Assembly: GCF_900114315.1 (NCBI RefSeq)
Contig: NZ_FOSQ01000001.1
Location: forward strand, 248,001 to 312,000
DNA length: 64,000 bases
DNA from: Falsiroseomonas stagni DSM 19981
GTDB taxonomy: Bacteria > Pseudomonadota > Alphaproteobacteria > Acetobacterales > Acetobacteraceae
Direction of reading: 5' to 3'
This document shows positions 8,650 through 17,835 of this stretch, piece after piece (the stretch's first letter is position 1; every line of letters begins with the position of its first letter). A program made the position numbers and the translations under genes. Below the pieces are notes generated by a model. It did no database searches. It worked only from the letters and a program-made list of their open reading frames with translations, and was not told the origin of the DNA.

Positions 8650-10686
8650 CTAGATCGCCTCTCGCGCCAGGGCAGGGCGCACATCTTCAAGCGCCTCTGT
8701 CAGACTGTCGATCGCGCCGCGCAGCTGCTCGGCTGCCTTCGCCATTCCCTCGTCCGTGTCGCGCACGAAGTCACGGACTTGGTCGCGGAAGGCGTTGATG
8801 CCACGGGAGAGTTCCTCGAAAACATTCGCGAGGCTGCCATCGAGTGCCTCGAACCGCCCGAGCGCCTGCACCATGCGGTCCGCGAGGGCTGATGCGTCCT
8901 GGTGAAGACCGCGCTGCGCTGTCATGGAGGCAGCCATCGTTTCCGCCATTCGCTGCAGTTCCACCACTGCCCGAGGGATGTGGCCAGAGGCTTCGGAGAG
9001 GCGGCCGGCTGCCTGGTCCAAGCCCCGCAAAGCGCCGCCGACTGCCTCGGCAGTATTGGCCATGGCGCTGTTCGCAGCGGCAAAGGCGCCCTCGGCCTCC
9101 CTCAGCCTCCCGTCCAGCGCTGACATGCCGGTCTGGAAAGATCCAAGCACCGAGCCGATCTCTCGGCCCGCGCGGGTCGTCTCATCGGCAAAGGCGGTAG
9201 CGGCTGTGCCGATGGCTTGACGCGCAGCATCAACGGCGACGCGAAAGTCCGTGGACGTGCTGACGGAGACCTTGGCGATGTCGTGCGCTGCGCTGGATGC
9301 GGCACCGGAGAGGTCGATGACCGCCTGCCTTACGCTTGTTACCAGGTTATCGGCGGCGCTCGAAAGGCGGGTGGCGAAGCTATCCGTGGCCTGCTCCAGG
9401 GATGTCCGCATCTCGCCAGCCGAAGCTGAAAGTTTGTCCGCGAAGCCGGTGGCGCTTTCGTCCATGGCGCGCCGGACGTCCTGCATGCTGTCCTGGATGC
9501 CCCCGCGCAGTGCTGCCGCGGCATCGGTGGAGGCCTCGCGGATGTCCTTGCCCGCCGCCTCAATCGACTGGCGGGCAAGGTCAGCAGAACTGGCCATGCG
9601 ACCGGAGGCGTCGGCCATGGCACTACCAATGCCTTCTGCCGCTGTCCTGCCTGCGGCGGCCAGACCCAGTTGAACCTCCGCAAGGCCCGAAGCTACGCTG
9701 CCGATCTGGGCGCCGACCTTCTCGAGATTGGACGTAACCTCCCTGATCTGCGATCCCGCCGCCCCTTCGAGTTGGCCGATAAAGCGCTGGATCATCTCGT
9801 CCAGCGCACCGCGGTTCATGTCCGCCATCGATGCAGCCATCCGTTCCACCGCCTCCCGCAGCGGGAGCATGTGTTCGGCGAGGCGGCTGTTCAGGCTGTC
9901 ATCGATCTTCGTCCCGAGGCTTGCTGCGAGGTCGGCAGAATACTGCTGTTGCTCACGCAGAATGCTGTTCAGCAAGTCATTGCTTTCGAGCGCCAGTTCC
10001 TGCGCCGAGATGGGCGGCATCTTCAGATCGATCAGTCTGACGAACGCCTGTATCTCTCGTTCCGTCGCGCGCAGCACGCGCCGAAGAAAGGATGAGAAAA
10101 GCAGCGAGGAGCCAAGGCCGATAATGGAGAAGAGAAATTTTGTTGCCGAGGCGCCAAGTAGTTGCTGCAGCCCGCTCCGAACTTCGTTGGGGTCTGTGGC
10201 GCCCAAGCTTTCACCTGCGGCCCAGAGGGCAAGCACGAGACCGATGAAGGTGAGGAAGAGGCCGATGCCGACGAGCGTGTTGGCGTAGGCAAGGGCCGAA
10301 CGCATATCCGCGCCAGCGGTCTTCAGTAATTCCAGATTGAAAAACTCGCTCGCGGGCACGGTCTGCCTGAACGGTCGGCCGGGGATGATGGGCTTGGCCA
10401 GGGTCGCGTCGAAGGCGGCCCATGCCTCGCCCGCGATGGGTTCCGCGCGCAGTGTCTCGTCGATGGCTTCATAGCGCAGAGGCAACTCTGCCGGTGACGG
10501 CGCACCCCCGATCGTCTCGCTCATCCGGCGCATCGTCGCGCGGATCTGCCGGCCAGCCCTCAACAGCGGCCCGACGATCCACCAGGAAGCGCCGCCAATG
10601 ACAACAACAATGAGCACGACAAAAGGCCAGGACGTGAAGACCTGATTCGCCAGCGCCCAGGACAGCGTCGTCACCATCGCAATCAA
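8650..10686 (-). CDS. zorA: Zorya ZorA, MotA/TolQ/ExbB-type subunit with long tail
   Basis: 678 residues. Membrane segments lie near 18-40, 134-157 (NTLVGIGLFLTFIGLVLALW) and 183-203 (KFLFSIIGLGSSLLFSSF), the MotA/TolQ/ExbB core pattern. From about 210 to the end it is one long alanine-rich helical region (repeated heptad-like AADAS, SAGEMRTSLEQA, AASSAAHD). This matches the extended intracellular tail of ZorA that passes the signal from the envelope to ZorC and ZorD. Tail length is in the range of type I ZorA. It opens the zorABCD cluster, 25 bases after the ASCH-domain gene. The charge and repeat content of the tail could let a domain search hit methyl-accepting or apolipoprotein-like models; these would be false matches. 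Confidence 0.92.
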   Translation of the reverse strand: MIAMVTTLSWALANQVFTSWPFVVLIVVVIGGASWWIVGPLLRAGRQIRATMRRMSETIGGAPSPAELPLRYEAIDETLRAEPIAGEAWAAFDATLAKPIIPGRPFRQTVPASEFFNLELLKTAGADMRSALAYANTLVGIGLFLTFIGLVLALWAAGESLGATDPNEVRSGLQQLLGASATKFLFSIIGLGSSLLFSSFLRRVLRATEREIQAFVRLIDLKMPPISAQELALESNDLLNSILREQQQYSADLAASLGTKIDDSLNSRLAEHMLPLREAVERMAASMADMNRGALDEMIQRFIGQLEGAAGSQIREVTSNLEKVGAQIGSVASGLAEVQLGLAAAGRTAAEGIGSAMADASGRMASSADLARQSIEAAGKDIREASTDAAAALRGGIQDSMQDVRRAMDESATGFADKLSASAGEMRTSLEQATDSFATRLSSAADNLVTSVRQAVIDLSGAASSAAHDIAKVSVSTSTDFRVAVDAARQAIGTAATAFADETTRAGREIGSVLGSFQTGMSALDGRLREAEGAFAAANSAMANTAEAVGGALRGLDQAAGRLSEASGHIPRAVVELQRMAETMAASMTAQRGLHQDASALADRMVQALGRFEALDGSLANVFEELSRGINAFRDQVRDFVRDTDEGMAKAAEQLRGAIDSLTEALEDVRPALAREAI

Positions 10687-10711
10687 AGTCCCCGTTTGGA
10701 AGGCTGGTCAT

Positions 10712-11485
10712 TCATGGCGCGCTGCGGCGTCCACGGTCCATCGTGATTCGAAGACGATGGGTTCCCATCTTTTGCACGAGCACGCTCTCGCCAGCCCGCG
10801 CATCAGCATCCTCAAAGAATTTCCGCACCGGCCCGCGCTTGCGCAGAATCATCTTGTCGCGGGGAACATCCGTTTCGATGACGTCACCGGGCACGAACTC
10901 GACGGTTAGGAGCGATGGTGCCGCGCTGGCGCTATTGGAGCCGCCGATCACGTCTTCGGGCAGGAGGTGCCGGGCACTGTGCAGGTATATATGACCGTGG
11001 TTCAGGTTGCCCGCCGTGATCGCGATGGAGATCGATGCGCCTGCTGACTCGATAGCCGGGAGCACCGCAATGGCGGCACGCGGTGGGGTTCGTTCAGGCA
11101 CTCCAGCGGGTGCCGATGCCAGTTTCGCTTCCAGCGCACGATCAAGTTCCACCCAAACGACTGCTCCGCTGGGATGCGCATAGGGCAACGGGTTCGGCAG
11201 AGGCTTCACGTTGGCGAGCACCCAGGGATACACCCACCCTTGCGCTAGGACCGCTGAGTCCTCGCTCGCTGGGATTCTGTGCCGGTCGCGGGTTTCTGCC
11301 AATCGGCTGGCGTCGACCGGTGGCTCCGTGCCGACGAGGTCGGCATAGCCGACGATCACGCCTGCCCCCTTGCGGATCAGGGCGATGCGACCGCGGACAT
11401 TGGTTGGCCGGGTCCGCATTTCCCACGTCTTCGCGCCCGTCAGAATATAGTCGATCCACGGCTCACGGATAATCAGCCCACGCAT
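10712..11485 (-). CDS. ASCH-domain protein inside the defence operon
   Basis: 257 residues from the ATG at 11485. An upstream ATG at 11587 would overlap hsdR by 77 bases and is unlikely. The first ~110 residues are an ASCH/PUA-like fold: MRGLIIREPWIDYILTGAKT, WEMRTRPTNVRG, then IGYAD-like strand VIVGYADLVG. The C-terminal ~110 residues form a second basic beta-rich domain (NHGHIYLHSARHLLPEDVIG, then PGDVIETDVPRDKMILRKRG) that I cannot name; its strongly patterned ILRKRGPVRKFF segment looks nucleic-acid binding. ASCH and related EVE domains bind RNA or modified bases. It lies 25 bases from both hsdR and zorA, so it is likely co-transcribed with them. It could be a third defence component, an accessory of the restriction system, or a regulator. 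Confidence 0.75.
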   Translation of the reverse strand: MRGLIIREPWIDYILTGAKTWEMRTRPTNVRGRIALIRKGAGVIVGYADLVGTEPPVDASRLAETRDRHRIPASEDSAVLAQGWVYPWVLANVKPLPNPLPYAHPSGAVVWVELDRALEAKLASAPAGVPERTPPRAAIAVLPAIESAGASISIAITAGNLNHGHIYLHSARHLLPEDVIGGSNSASAAPSLLTVEFVPGDVIETDVPRDKMILRKRGPVRKFFEDADARAGESVLVQKMGTHRLRITMDRGRRSAP

Positions 11486-11510
11486 TGCCCCGTTTTCTCC
11501 ATCATGAAGT

Positions 11511-14500
11511 TCAGGCAACGGCACGAATTTTGATATCTTCCAGAATCGATTGGATACGGTCCACGTCTTTTTCCGGAAACACCCCATCGATTCCGCCCTG
11601 CCAACCGGTGAAGGGCGGTTCGTAGAGGCGGCCGATATCGACGACGCCCTGCGACGTCAGGTGATCGATCAGCATGTCCATGAAAGCGTGCTGGTTAGCA
11701 CGCAGCACGCGGCCCTGCTGGAATTCGCCGAACGCCTCCATCGCCGCCGCGCGATCCAGGCCGATGAGGGAGCGGACGAAAAGGCCGAGACCCTGGCTCT
11801 GCGCCTTCGCCTGCTCCATCTCCGCCGCCCCGCCGGCGCCGCTTTCGCCCAGCATCCGCTCCAGCTCCGCCAAATCAGTCGGTGTCAGCTGGCGGTTGGT
11901 GCGGAGCTTGTGGATGGCGACGTGGCCCTCATGCGCCTTCAGGAAGTGGCGCACCTTCTCCTTGAACTTCGCGAAGCCATCGGCGGTGGCCATGGTCTCG
12001 AACACCACCTCCTGCCCGTCGCCGATCTCGTCCTGGAAGTTGGTGTAGAGGATGGCGCGGCGGCGCTTCTCGATCAGGTGCACGAGGCCCCGCAGGCGGC
12101 GGCGGGCCTGTTCGAGCTCCGCGACCGTGATGTCCTGCCACCAGGCCTCGGTCTGGACGGCCAGGATCAGCTCCATCTCGGCGGCGATGGCCGGGATCGC
12201 CTTGTTCTCGGCCAACGCCTCCCCCACCGCCACCACGCGGTCCTTCCAGGCCGCGAAGCCGGGGCGGGCGGCCAGGATGCAGAGCTGGAGGTTCAGCATC
12301 AGCAGGTCGAACTGCTTGGCCTCCAGCTTCTCGGCATCCTGCTGTGTCGGCAGGCCGGCGATGGTGGTCGCGAGGGCGTCGCGCGCCGCGACATCCAGCA
12401 CCTCCCACGCCTCGGGCTTCGCATAGGCCTCGACCAGCTTGCGGTGGGGGCGGATGACGAAGTTGTCGGTGTTCATCGCCGCGACCTCGGCGTGCAGCAG
12501 CGTCGCCACATCGACGCGCAGCGCGCCCTCGGCCTCCGCCGCCGTGCCGGCTTTCACCCGCGCATCCACGCCCGCGATCACGTCCAGCCGGGCACGGAAC
12601 AGGCGGGCGGAGATGCTTTCCGCCGCGCTCGCCTCCACCGTCTTCGCGTCCTTCGAGAAGAACTCCAGGTTCTGGCAGAAGTCGAAGACCTGGAAGAACT
12701 TCTTGTCCTGCCCAGGCCTGAACAGGTCCGGCCGCAGGCGGGTGCCGCGGCCGACCATCTGCCAGAATTTCGTGCGGGACCGCACGAGCTTGAAGAACAC
12801 CAGGTTCACGACCTCCGGCACATCGATGCCGGTGTCCAGCATGTCCACGCTGATGGCGATGTGGGGTGACTTCGCGGGGGCGGAGAAGTCATCGATGAGT
12901 GACTGGGCGTGCGACACCTGGTTGTCGATGACCTGGGCGAAATGGCCCTTGAGGTGCGGGTAGTTCGCGTCGAAGCGCTTCTGGATGAAGACGGCGTGGT
13001 TGTGGTTGCGGGCGAAGATGATGGTCTTGCCCAGGCGATCCCCGCCTTCGACCGTCAGGCCGTGGGTCATCAGGTGCTGCAGCACCTTGTCCACCGTGTC
13101 CTGGTTGAACAGCCAGGTGTTGATGGCCTCCGCCTCCACGCCCTCGGGCGGGTCTTCCTCCCACTCCGCCTCGTCCCAGCGTTCCTTCTCCTCCTCCGTC
13201 AGATCGTCGTAGCGGATGCCCTGGCGCTGGAACTTCAGGGGGACGGAGATGGCGCGCATCGGCACCAGGTAGCCATCGGCCACGGCGTCCTGCAGCGGGT
13301 AGGCATCCGTCGGGACATGGGTGTCGAGGTCGAACATGCTGTAGGTGTTGTGGTCGATCTCGTCCTTCGGCGTCGCCGTCAGGCCCACCAACAGGCTGTC
13401 GAACCAGCGGAAGATGGCGCGGTAGCGGCGGTAGATCGAACGGTGCGCCTCATCCACCACGATCAGGTCGAAATGGCCGGGGCCGAAGCGGCGGCCGCCT
13501 TCGCCCATCTCCTCGATAAGCGACATCATGGTGGGGTAGGTGGAGACGTAGACGCGGCCCTGGCTGGCGCGGTCGGTGATGAGGTTGACCGGCGCGGCAT
13601 CCGGCAGGTGGGTCTTGAAGGCGCTGACGGCCTGGTTCACCAGCGCCACACGGTCCGCCAGGAACAGGATGCGCTTGGCCCAGTTGCAGCGCATCAGCAG
13701 GTCGCACAGCGCGATCACGGTGCGGGTCTTTCCCGACCCCGTCGCCATCACCACCAGGGTCTTGCGGCGGTGCTCATCCTCGAACGCCTGGGCGATGCGG
13801 CGGATGGCGCGGGTCTGGTAGGGGCGGCCGACGATGGCCTCGTTCACCGTGGCATCCGCCAGGCGGCGGCGGGTGGTGCGACGCTGGACTAGCAGCTCCA
13901 ACTCATCGCGGCGGTAGAAGCCCTCGACTTCGCGCGGGGGGTGCTGGGTGTCGTCCCAGATCCAATGCTCATAGCCATTGGTCAGGAAGATGACGGGGCG
14001 CTGGCCGTGCATGGCTTCCAGCGCATCGGCGTAGAGCTTCGCCTGGTGCTGGCCGCGGCCAGGGTCGTGGCGGGTGGCCTTGGCTTCCACCACGGCCAGC
14101 GGCTTCCCATCCGCGCCCCACAGCACGTAGTCGGCATAGCCGGTGCCGGATGGCGTGGGCATGCCGCGCAGGGGCACTTCCGCCACGCCCGGGGCCTGCG
14201 CGTCCCACCCGGCTTCCGCCAGCAGCTTGTCGATGAAGAGGTCGCGGGTCGCGGCCTCCCCGTAATCATGCGTATCGGGCTTCCTGCTGTTGGCGGCGAG
14301 GGCTTCAGCGATTTCCGCGCGCAGCGCCCGCACTTCCTCATCCAGCGAGGCCTTGGCGGCGAGGGCTTCCTTCAGCGCCTGGTCCTTCGCTTCCATCTCC
14401 GTCGCCATCTGGCGGATCTGGGCGAGGCTGCGGCGGACGATATCGGCCGTGGGGGGCGGCAGCAGGGCGGGATCGAAGGCGAGGCTATCGGCCGGGCGGG

Positions 14501-14879
14501 CGCCGCGGGCATAGGTGCGGGCCAGCCAGAAGGACAGGTGAAAGGCTTCGCGCATGACGGCGCGGGCATCGGCTTCGGTGAAGGGCTTGGCGCTGTGCAC
14601 GGCGCTGTTGCCGGCAACCTTCAGCCATCGCGCCTTGTTGTAGATGGCGTCCCCGGCGATGGCGCGGAAGCCGGGTTCATCGATCAGCGCCGCCAGCTTG
14701 TCCGTATAGGGCGCGGCGAGGCGCCGGTCCGCCCGGTAGAGCCAGGCCATGGCGAGTTCGAGGAAGCGGCGGGCGTAGAAGGCGCAGGCGCGGGGATCGC
14801 CGCGCGCAAGGGATTCGGCGCGCGTGATGGCGCCATGCAGGTTCGGCCACTCGGGTTGGAGGAAGCCGAATTGGGTCAT
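11511..14879 (-). CDS. hsdR: type I restriction enzyme, R subunit
   Basis: 1122 residues. Residues 1-140 resemble the DUF4145 helical domain found in EcoEI/EcoR124-like R subunits; a coiled coil spans about 150-200. The nuclease domain follows: GYADYVLW with Asp250 and VVEAKA with Glu265/Lys267, a PD-(D/E)xK site. The translocase has Walker A ATGSGKT near 379-385, DEAH 476-479 and LTATPKDEI. The C-terminal part matches the EcoEI_R_C region. The enzyme cleaves unmodified DNA after ATP-driven translocation, in complex with HsdM and HsdS. It starts 4 bases after hsdS. All key catalytic residues are present, so it should be functional. Confidence 0.95.
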   Translation of the reverse strand: MTQFGFLQPEWPNLHGAITRAESLARGDPRACAFYARRFLELAMAWLYRADRRLAAPYTDKLAALIDEPGFRAIAGDAIYNKARWLKVAGNSAVHSAKPFTEADARAVMREAFHLSFWLARTYARGARPADSLAFDPALLPPPTADIVRRSLAQIRQMATEMEAKDQALKEALAAKASLDEEVRALRAEIAEALAANSRKPDTHDYGEAATRDLFIDKLLAEAGWDAQAPGVAEVPLRGMPTPSGTGYADYVLWGADGKPLAVVEAKATRHDPGRGQHQAKLYADALEAMHGQRPVIFLTNGYEHWIWDDTQHPPREVEGFYRRDELELLVQRRTTRRRLADATVNEAIVGRPYQTRAIRRIAQAFEDEHRRKTLVVMATGSGKTRTVIALCDLLMRCNWAKRILFLADRVALVNQAVSAFKTHLPDAAPVNLITDRASQGRVYVSTYPTMMSLIEEMGEGGRRFGPGHFDLIVVDEAHRSIYRRYRAIFRWFDSLLVGLTATPKDEIDHNTYSMFDLDTHVPTDAYPLQDAVADGYLVPMRAISVPLKFQRQGIRYDDLTEEEKERWDEAEWEEDPPEGVEAEAINTWLFNQDTVDKVLQHLMTHGLTVEGGDRLGKTIIFARNHNHAVFIQKRFDANYPHLKGHFAQVIDNQVSHAQSLIDDFSAPAKSPHIAISVDMLDTGIDVPEVVNLVFFKLVRSRTKFWQMVGRGTRLRPDLFRPGQDKKFFQVFDFCQNLEFFSKDAKTVEASAAESISARLFRARLDVIAGVDARVKAGTAAEAEGALRVDVATLLHAEVAAMNTDNFVIRPHRKLVEAYAKPEAWEVLDVAARDALATTIAGLPTQQDAEKLEAKQFDLLMLNLQLCILAARPGFAAWKDRVVAVGEALAENKAIPAIAAEMELILAVQTEAWWQDITVAELEQARRRLRGLVHLIEKRRRAILYTNFQDEIGDGQEVVFETMATADGFAKFKEKVRHFLKAHEGHVAIHKLRTNRQLTPTDLAELERMLGESGAGGAAEMEQAKAQSQGLGLFVRSLIGLDRAAAMEAFGEFQQGRVLRANQHAFMDMLIDHLTSQGVVDIGRLYEPPFTGWQGGIDGVFPEKDVDRIQSILEDIKIRAVA

Positions 14880-14883
14880 GGGG

Positions 14884-16068
14884 TCAGAGTTCCCCTCGGA
14901 AGGCCCGGTGTTGAAGGGAGGCGAAGAGGGAGTCGAGCATCGCTCCGCGCGTGGACCAATCGGCTACTAGGTGTTGCAGCGTCGCCCACCGTTCTGCAAA
15001 TTCCGATTGGAGCGGCAGGGGCGGAAGCAGCACTGGCGTTTCTGCAATCTGCTTGATGTTCAGCGTGGGCTGGCTAACCGTCCTCAGCTCGCGCGTGAAG
15101 TAATTTTGAACGAAGTTAGAGCGCAGATAATTCGCTAGAAACACACGGTTTGCGAGATTGCCGACCGGAATGCGCGCAACAGCGCGGGCGATGTTGGAGC
15201 CTTTGTCGTCGGCGCATGCGAGCGCGACGACGCCAATCGAGCCGACGCAGCTAACCAAGACCTCATCGCCCCGTAGCCGCGACCGCCGGTAGTCAGCCTC
15301 GATTTCAGGTGCAATTGTCTTTATATTCGTCCGGTCAACACGACCTTCAGAGAGGTCGCCCACGCGCACGAGTGGCACGCCTCCATCCACCTGGTCGCCA
15401 GGTTGCACGACACCGTAGTTGATGTTGTCACCCAGCCTAACGATTTCGTGAAGCTGACTGATGGGCCAGCATTTCGGGTTGGACTCCGGGTCACCAAACA
15501 TCTCCACAAAGATCGCCTGCGCCATCTCGTCGAGTTGCGCCAGCGCCGCCCGCCGCATCGTCCGTAGCCCGTCGGCCTCATCGAGGATGGCGGCGATGCG
15601 GCGCTGTTGCTCAAGCGGCGGGAGTGGCACCAACATTTGCATGAGCCGTTCTGTCGGCACCGCGGCTTGATTCACCCACTGTTTGCACATTGCCGTAAAT
15701 GTGCCCTTCGCGCGCTCGGCATGTAGCCAACGGCTGAGGTAGCCAGGCACGGCTTGCTGCGGATCGAGACGCAAGCGCAGAAAGTGATTGCTGTAGACCA
15801 CAGCCTCGGAATAGCCACTGAATAACGCTGACTTGCCAACCAACTCTGGGCTGTTGGTGGCATTAAATAAGATATCGCCAGGCTGAACCGCGAACCGAAG
15901 GAGATCGGCGTCGGCGCGCGGAACGCGCCTGATGGTGCTAAATGCAAGGCGCCCATCGGTGCTGACGTTATTCATTCGGACCTGGATAACGCCGTTGTCG
16001 TCCGATTTCCCGCTTGCGAAACCGGGCCGCGCGTCGGCGACTATGCTCGCGAGAGGAACAATCTTCAC
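14884..16068 (-). CDS. hsdS: type I restriction-modification specificity subunit
   Basis: 394 residues from a GTG at 16068 that overlaps the hsdM stop as GTGA. Longer upstream frames are out-of-frame readings of hsdM. Two target-recognition domains are visible. The first ends in LPPLEQQRRIAAILDEADG followed by a conserved helix (RRAALAQLDEMAQAIFVEMF). The second starts at NPKCWPISQLHEIV and closes with ETPVLLPPLPLQSEFAER and another spacer helix. HsdS decides the DNA sequence methylated by HsdM and cut by HsdR. The two domains look unrelated to each other, which implies a bipartite asymmetric target. Base composition is more AT-rich here than in hsdM and hsdR, the usual mark of swapped recognition domains. 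Confidence 0.93.
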   Translation of the reverse strand: MKIVPLASIVADARPGFASGKSDDNGVIQVRMNNVSTDGRLAFSTIRRVPRADADLLRFAVQPGDILFNATNSPELVGKSALFSGYSEAVVYSNHFLRLRLDPQQAVPGYLSRWLHAERAKGTFTAMCKQWVNQAAVPTERLMQMLVPLPPLEQQRRIAAILDEADGLRTMRRAALAQLDEMAQAIFVEMFGDPESNPKCWPISQLHEIVRLGDNINYGVVQPGDQVDGGVPLVRVGDLSEGRVDRTNIKTIAPEIEADYRRSRLRGDEVLVSCVGSIGVVALACADDKGSNIARAVARIPVGNLANRVFLANYLRSNFVQNYFTRELRTVSQPTLNIKQIAETPVLLPPLPLQSEFAERWATLQHLVADWSTRGAMLDSLFASLQHRAFRGEL

Positions 16069-17636
16069 GACAACATCCCCTCCAGCCGCGTCATCCCCTC
16101 GCTGATCTCCGCCTCCAGCTTCCGAAGCTCTGCCAGAATCTCCCGAGGCGACCGGTGTGACGTCTCCTCCCGCACCACTTCCTTGTAGCGGTTGATGGAG
16201 AGGTCCCAGCCCGCCGCCACGATCTCCGCCTTCGGCACCACGAAGCTGCGCGCCGTGCGGGGGCGGTCCCGTTCCTCGCCGTCGCGCCGGCGCCAGCGGG
16301 CCAGCACGTCGGGCAGGTTGTTGCGGGTGGCGAGTTCGGCTTCCGCCAGCGCCTCCCTCGGCACGGGGCCGAGCCTGCCCTCCGGCAGCAGGGGCGTGCG
16401 CTTGTCGTCCAGCGAGAAGCCATCGGCCAGCATATCGTAGAACCACACGCCATCCGTCCCGCCGCTATCCGTGCGGGTGAAGAACAGGATGGCGCAGGAC
16501 ACGCCAGCATAGGGACGAAAAACGCCGCTGGGCAGGCTGACGATGCCGTCCAGCTTGTGGTCCTCCACCAGCATGCGGCGGAGTTCCTTGTGCGCCTTGG
16601 AGGATCCGAACAGCACGCCATCCGGCACCACCACCGCCGCACGACCGCCGGGCTTCAGCAGGCGCAGGAACAGCGCCAGGAACAGCAGCTCCGTCTTGCG
16701 GGTCTTGACGATGGCGGTCAGGTCCTTCGCCACCGTCTCCGTGTCCAGCGACCCCGCGAAGGGCGGGTTGGCGAGCACCAGGGTGTAGCGGTCGGCGTCC
16801 TCCGCATGGTCCTGCGCCAGGCTGTCGCGGTAGCGGACATCGGGGTTCTCCACCCCGTGCAGCAGCATGTTCATGCTGCCGATGCGCAGCATGGTGCTGT
16901 CGAAGTCGAAGGCATGGAACGCGCCGCCGAGCCTGCCCTGGCCGTGGAAGTGGGCGCGCGCGGCATCGTCATGCAGCACCGCCGGGTGGTGCTGGCGCAG
17001 GTATTCGGCCGCGGCGACCAGGAAGCCGCAGGTGCCGCTGGCGGGGTCCACGATGATGTCCCGCGGCGTCGGCGCCGCCATCTCCACCATCAGCTGGATG
17101 AGGTGGCGCGGCGTGCGGAACTGGCCGTTCTGCCCGGCGGTCGCGATCTTGCCGAGCATGTATTCGTAGATGTCGCCCTTGGTGTCCGCATCCTCCATCG
17201 GCACCGCTTCCAGCATGTCCACGACGCGGGAGAGCAGGGCAGGGGTGGGGATGGTGAAGCGGGCGTCGCGCATGTGGTGGGAATAGGTCGACCCATCCCC
17301 GCCGAGGGTGCGGAGGAAGGGGAAGACATGCTCCCCGACCACGGCGAACATCTCCGCCGGCGCCAGATTGCGGAAGCGGGACCAGCGGAGGTCGTCGAAG
17401 GGGCGGGCCTTGCGGCCCTCGCCGCTCAGGCCTTCCGGGAAGATGCGGCGGTCCATCGGGCGGCGCAGGCGCGCGGCCTTGCGTTCCTCCAGCGTGTGAA
17501 GCTCATCGAGGCGGCGGATGAAGAGCAGGTAGGTGATCTGCTCCATGACCTCCAGCGGGTTGGAGATCCCGCCGGTCCAGAAGCTGTCCCAGATGCGGTC
17601 GATCTGGCTGCGAAGTTCACCGGTGAGCATCAGCAA
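16065..17636 (-). CDS. hsdM: type I DNA methyltransferase M subunit
   Basis: 523 residues. The N-terminal helical domain begins ELRSQIDRIWDSFW; the S-adenosylmethionine-binding motif I is DPASGTCGF (197-205) and the catalytic adenine-N6 motif IV is NPPF (290-293). C-terminal helices contact HsdS. It methylates adenine in the sequence chosen by HsdS and protects the host from HsdR. It is the first gene of the unit; about 200 bases without a gene separate it from the lipoprotein upstream and should hold the promoter. The length is normal for the EcoEI-like family. Confidence 0.95.
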   Translation of the reverse strand: MLMLTGELRSQIDRIWDSFWTGGISNPLEVMEQITYLLFIRRLDELHTLEERKAARLRRPMDRRIFPEGLSGEGRKARPFDDLRWSRFRNLAPAEMFAVVGEHVFPFLRTLGGDGSTYSHHMRDARFTIPTPALLSRVVDMLEAVPMEDADTKGDIYEYMLGKIATAGQNGQFRTPRHLIQLMVEMAAPTPRDIIVDPASGTCGFLVAAAEYLRQHHPAVLHDDAARAHFHGQGRLGGAFHAFDFDSTMLRIGSMNMLLHGVENPDVRYRDSLAQDHAEDADRYTLVLANPPFAGSLDTETVAKDLTAIVKTRKTELLFLALFLRLLKPGGRAAVVVPDGVLFGSSKAHKELRRMLVEDHKLDGIVSLPSGVFRPYAGVSCAILFFTRTDSGGTDGVWFYDMLADGFSLDDKRTPLLPEGRLGPVPREALAEAELATRNNLPDVLARWRRRDGEERDRPRTARSFVVPKAEIVAAGWDLSINRYKEVVREETSHRSPREILAELRKLEAEISEGMTRLEGMLS

Positions 17637-17835
17637 GTCCTGAAATATCGGGGGGCGGTCAGGCGAGTGTCAGCGCGGAGGGAGCGCCGTTCGGAGCGGG
17701 GGCGCGGCGCGGCAGGCAGGTTATTGGCGCCTGGTGCGCCGGCGCTGTGGGCGTCGTTCCGCATGATGACCGATATGGTGCCGGGGGGCGCGCCGCTTGA
17801 CCAGGGGCCAGCGGCGCGGTTCCGGTCGGGCTACA

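Noticed and set aside
3329-10686. MotAB/TolQR or flagellar stator genes with unrelated helicase
   Set aside because: The four-gene order, ZorA tail length, ZorB Asp in the membrane helix and SNF2 partner fit type I Zorya and not motility or Tol genes.
11550-12869. 439-residue plus-strand frame opposite hsdR
   Set aside because: Arginine/leucine/histidine-rich text typical of antisense frames in high-GC genes; hsdR has full motifs on the other strand.
14884-16446. 520-residue hsdS starting at 16446
   Set aside because: The extra 126 residues are an out-of-frame reading of hsdM; the GTG at 16068 overlapping the hsdM stop is the natural start.
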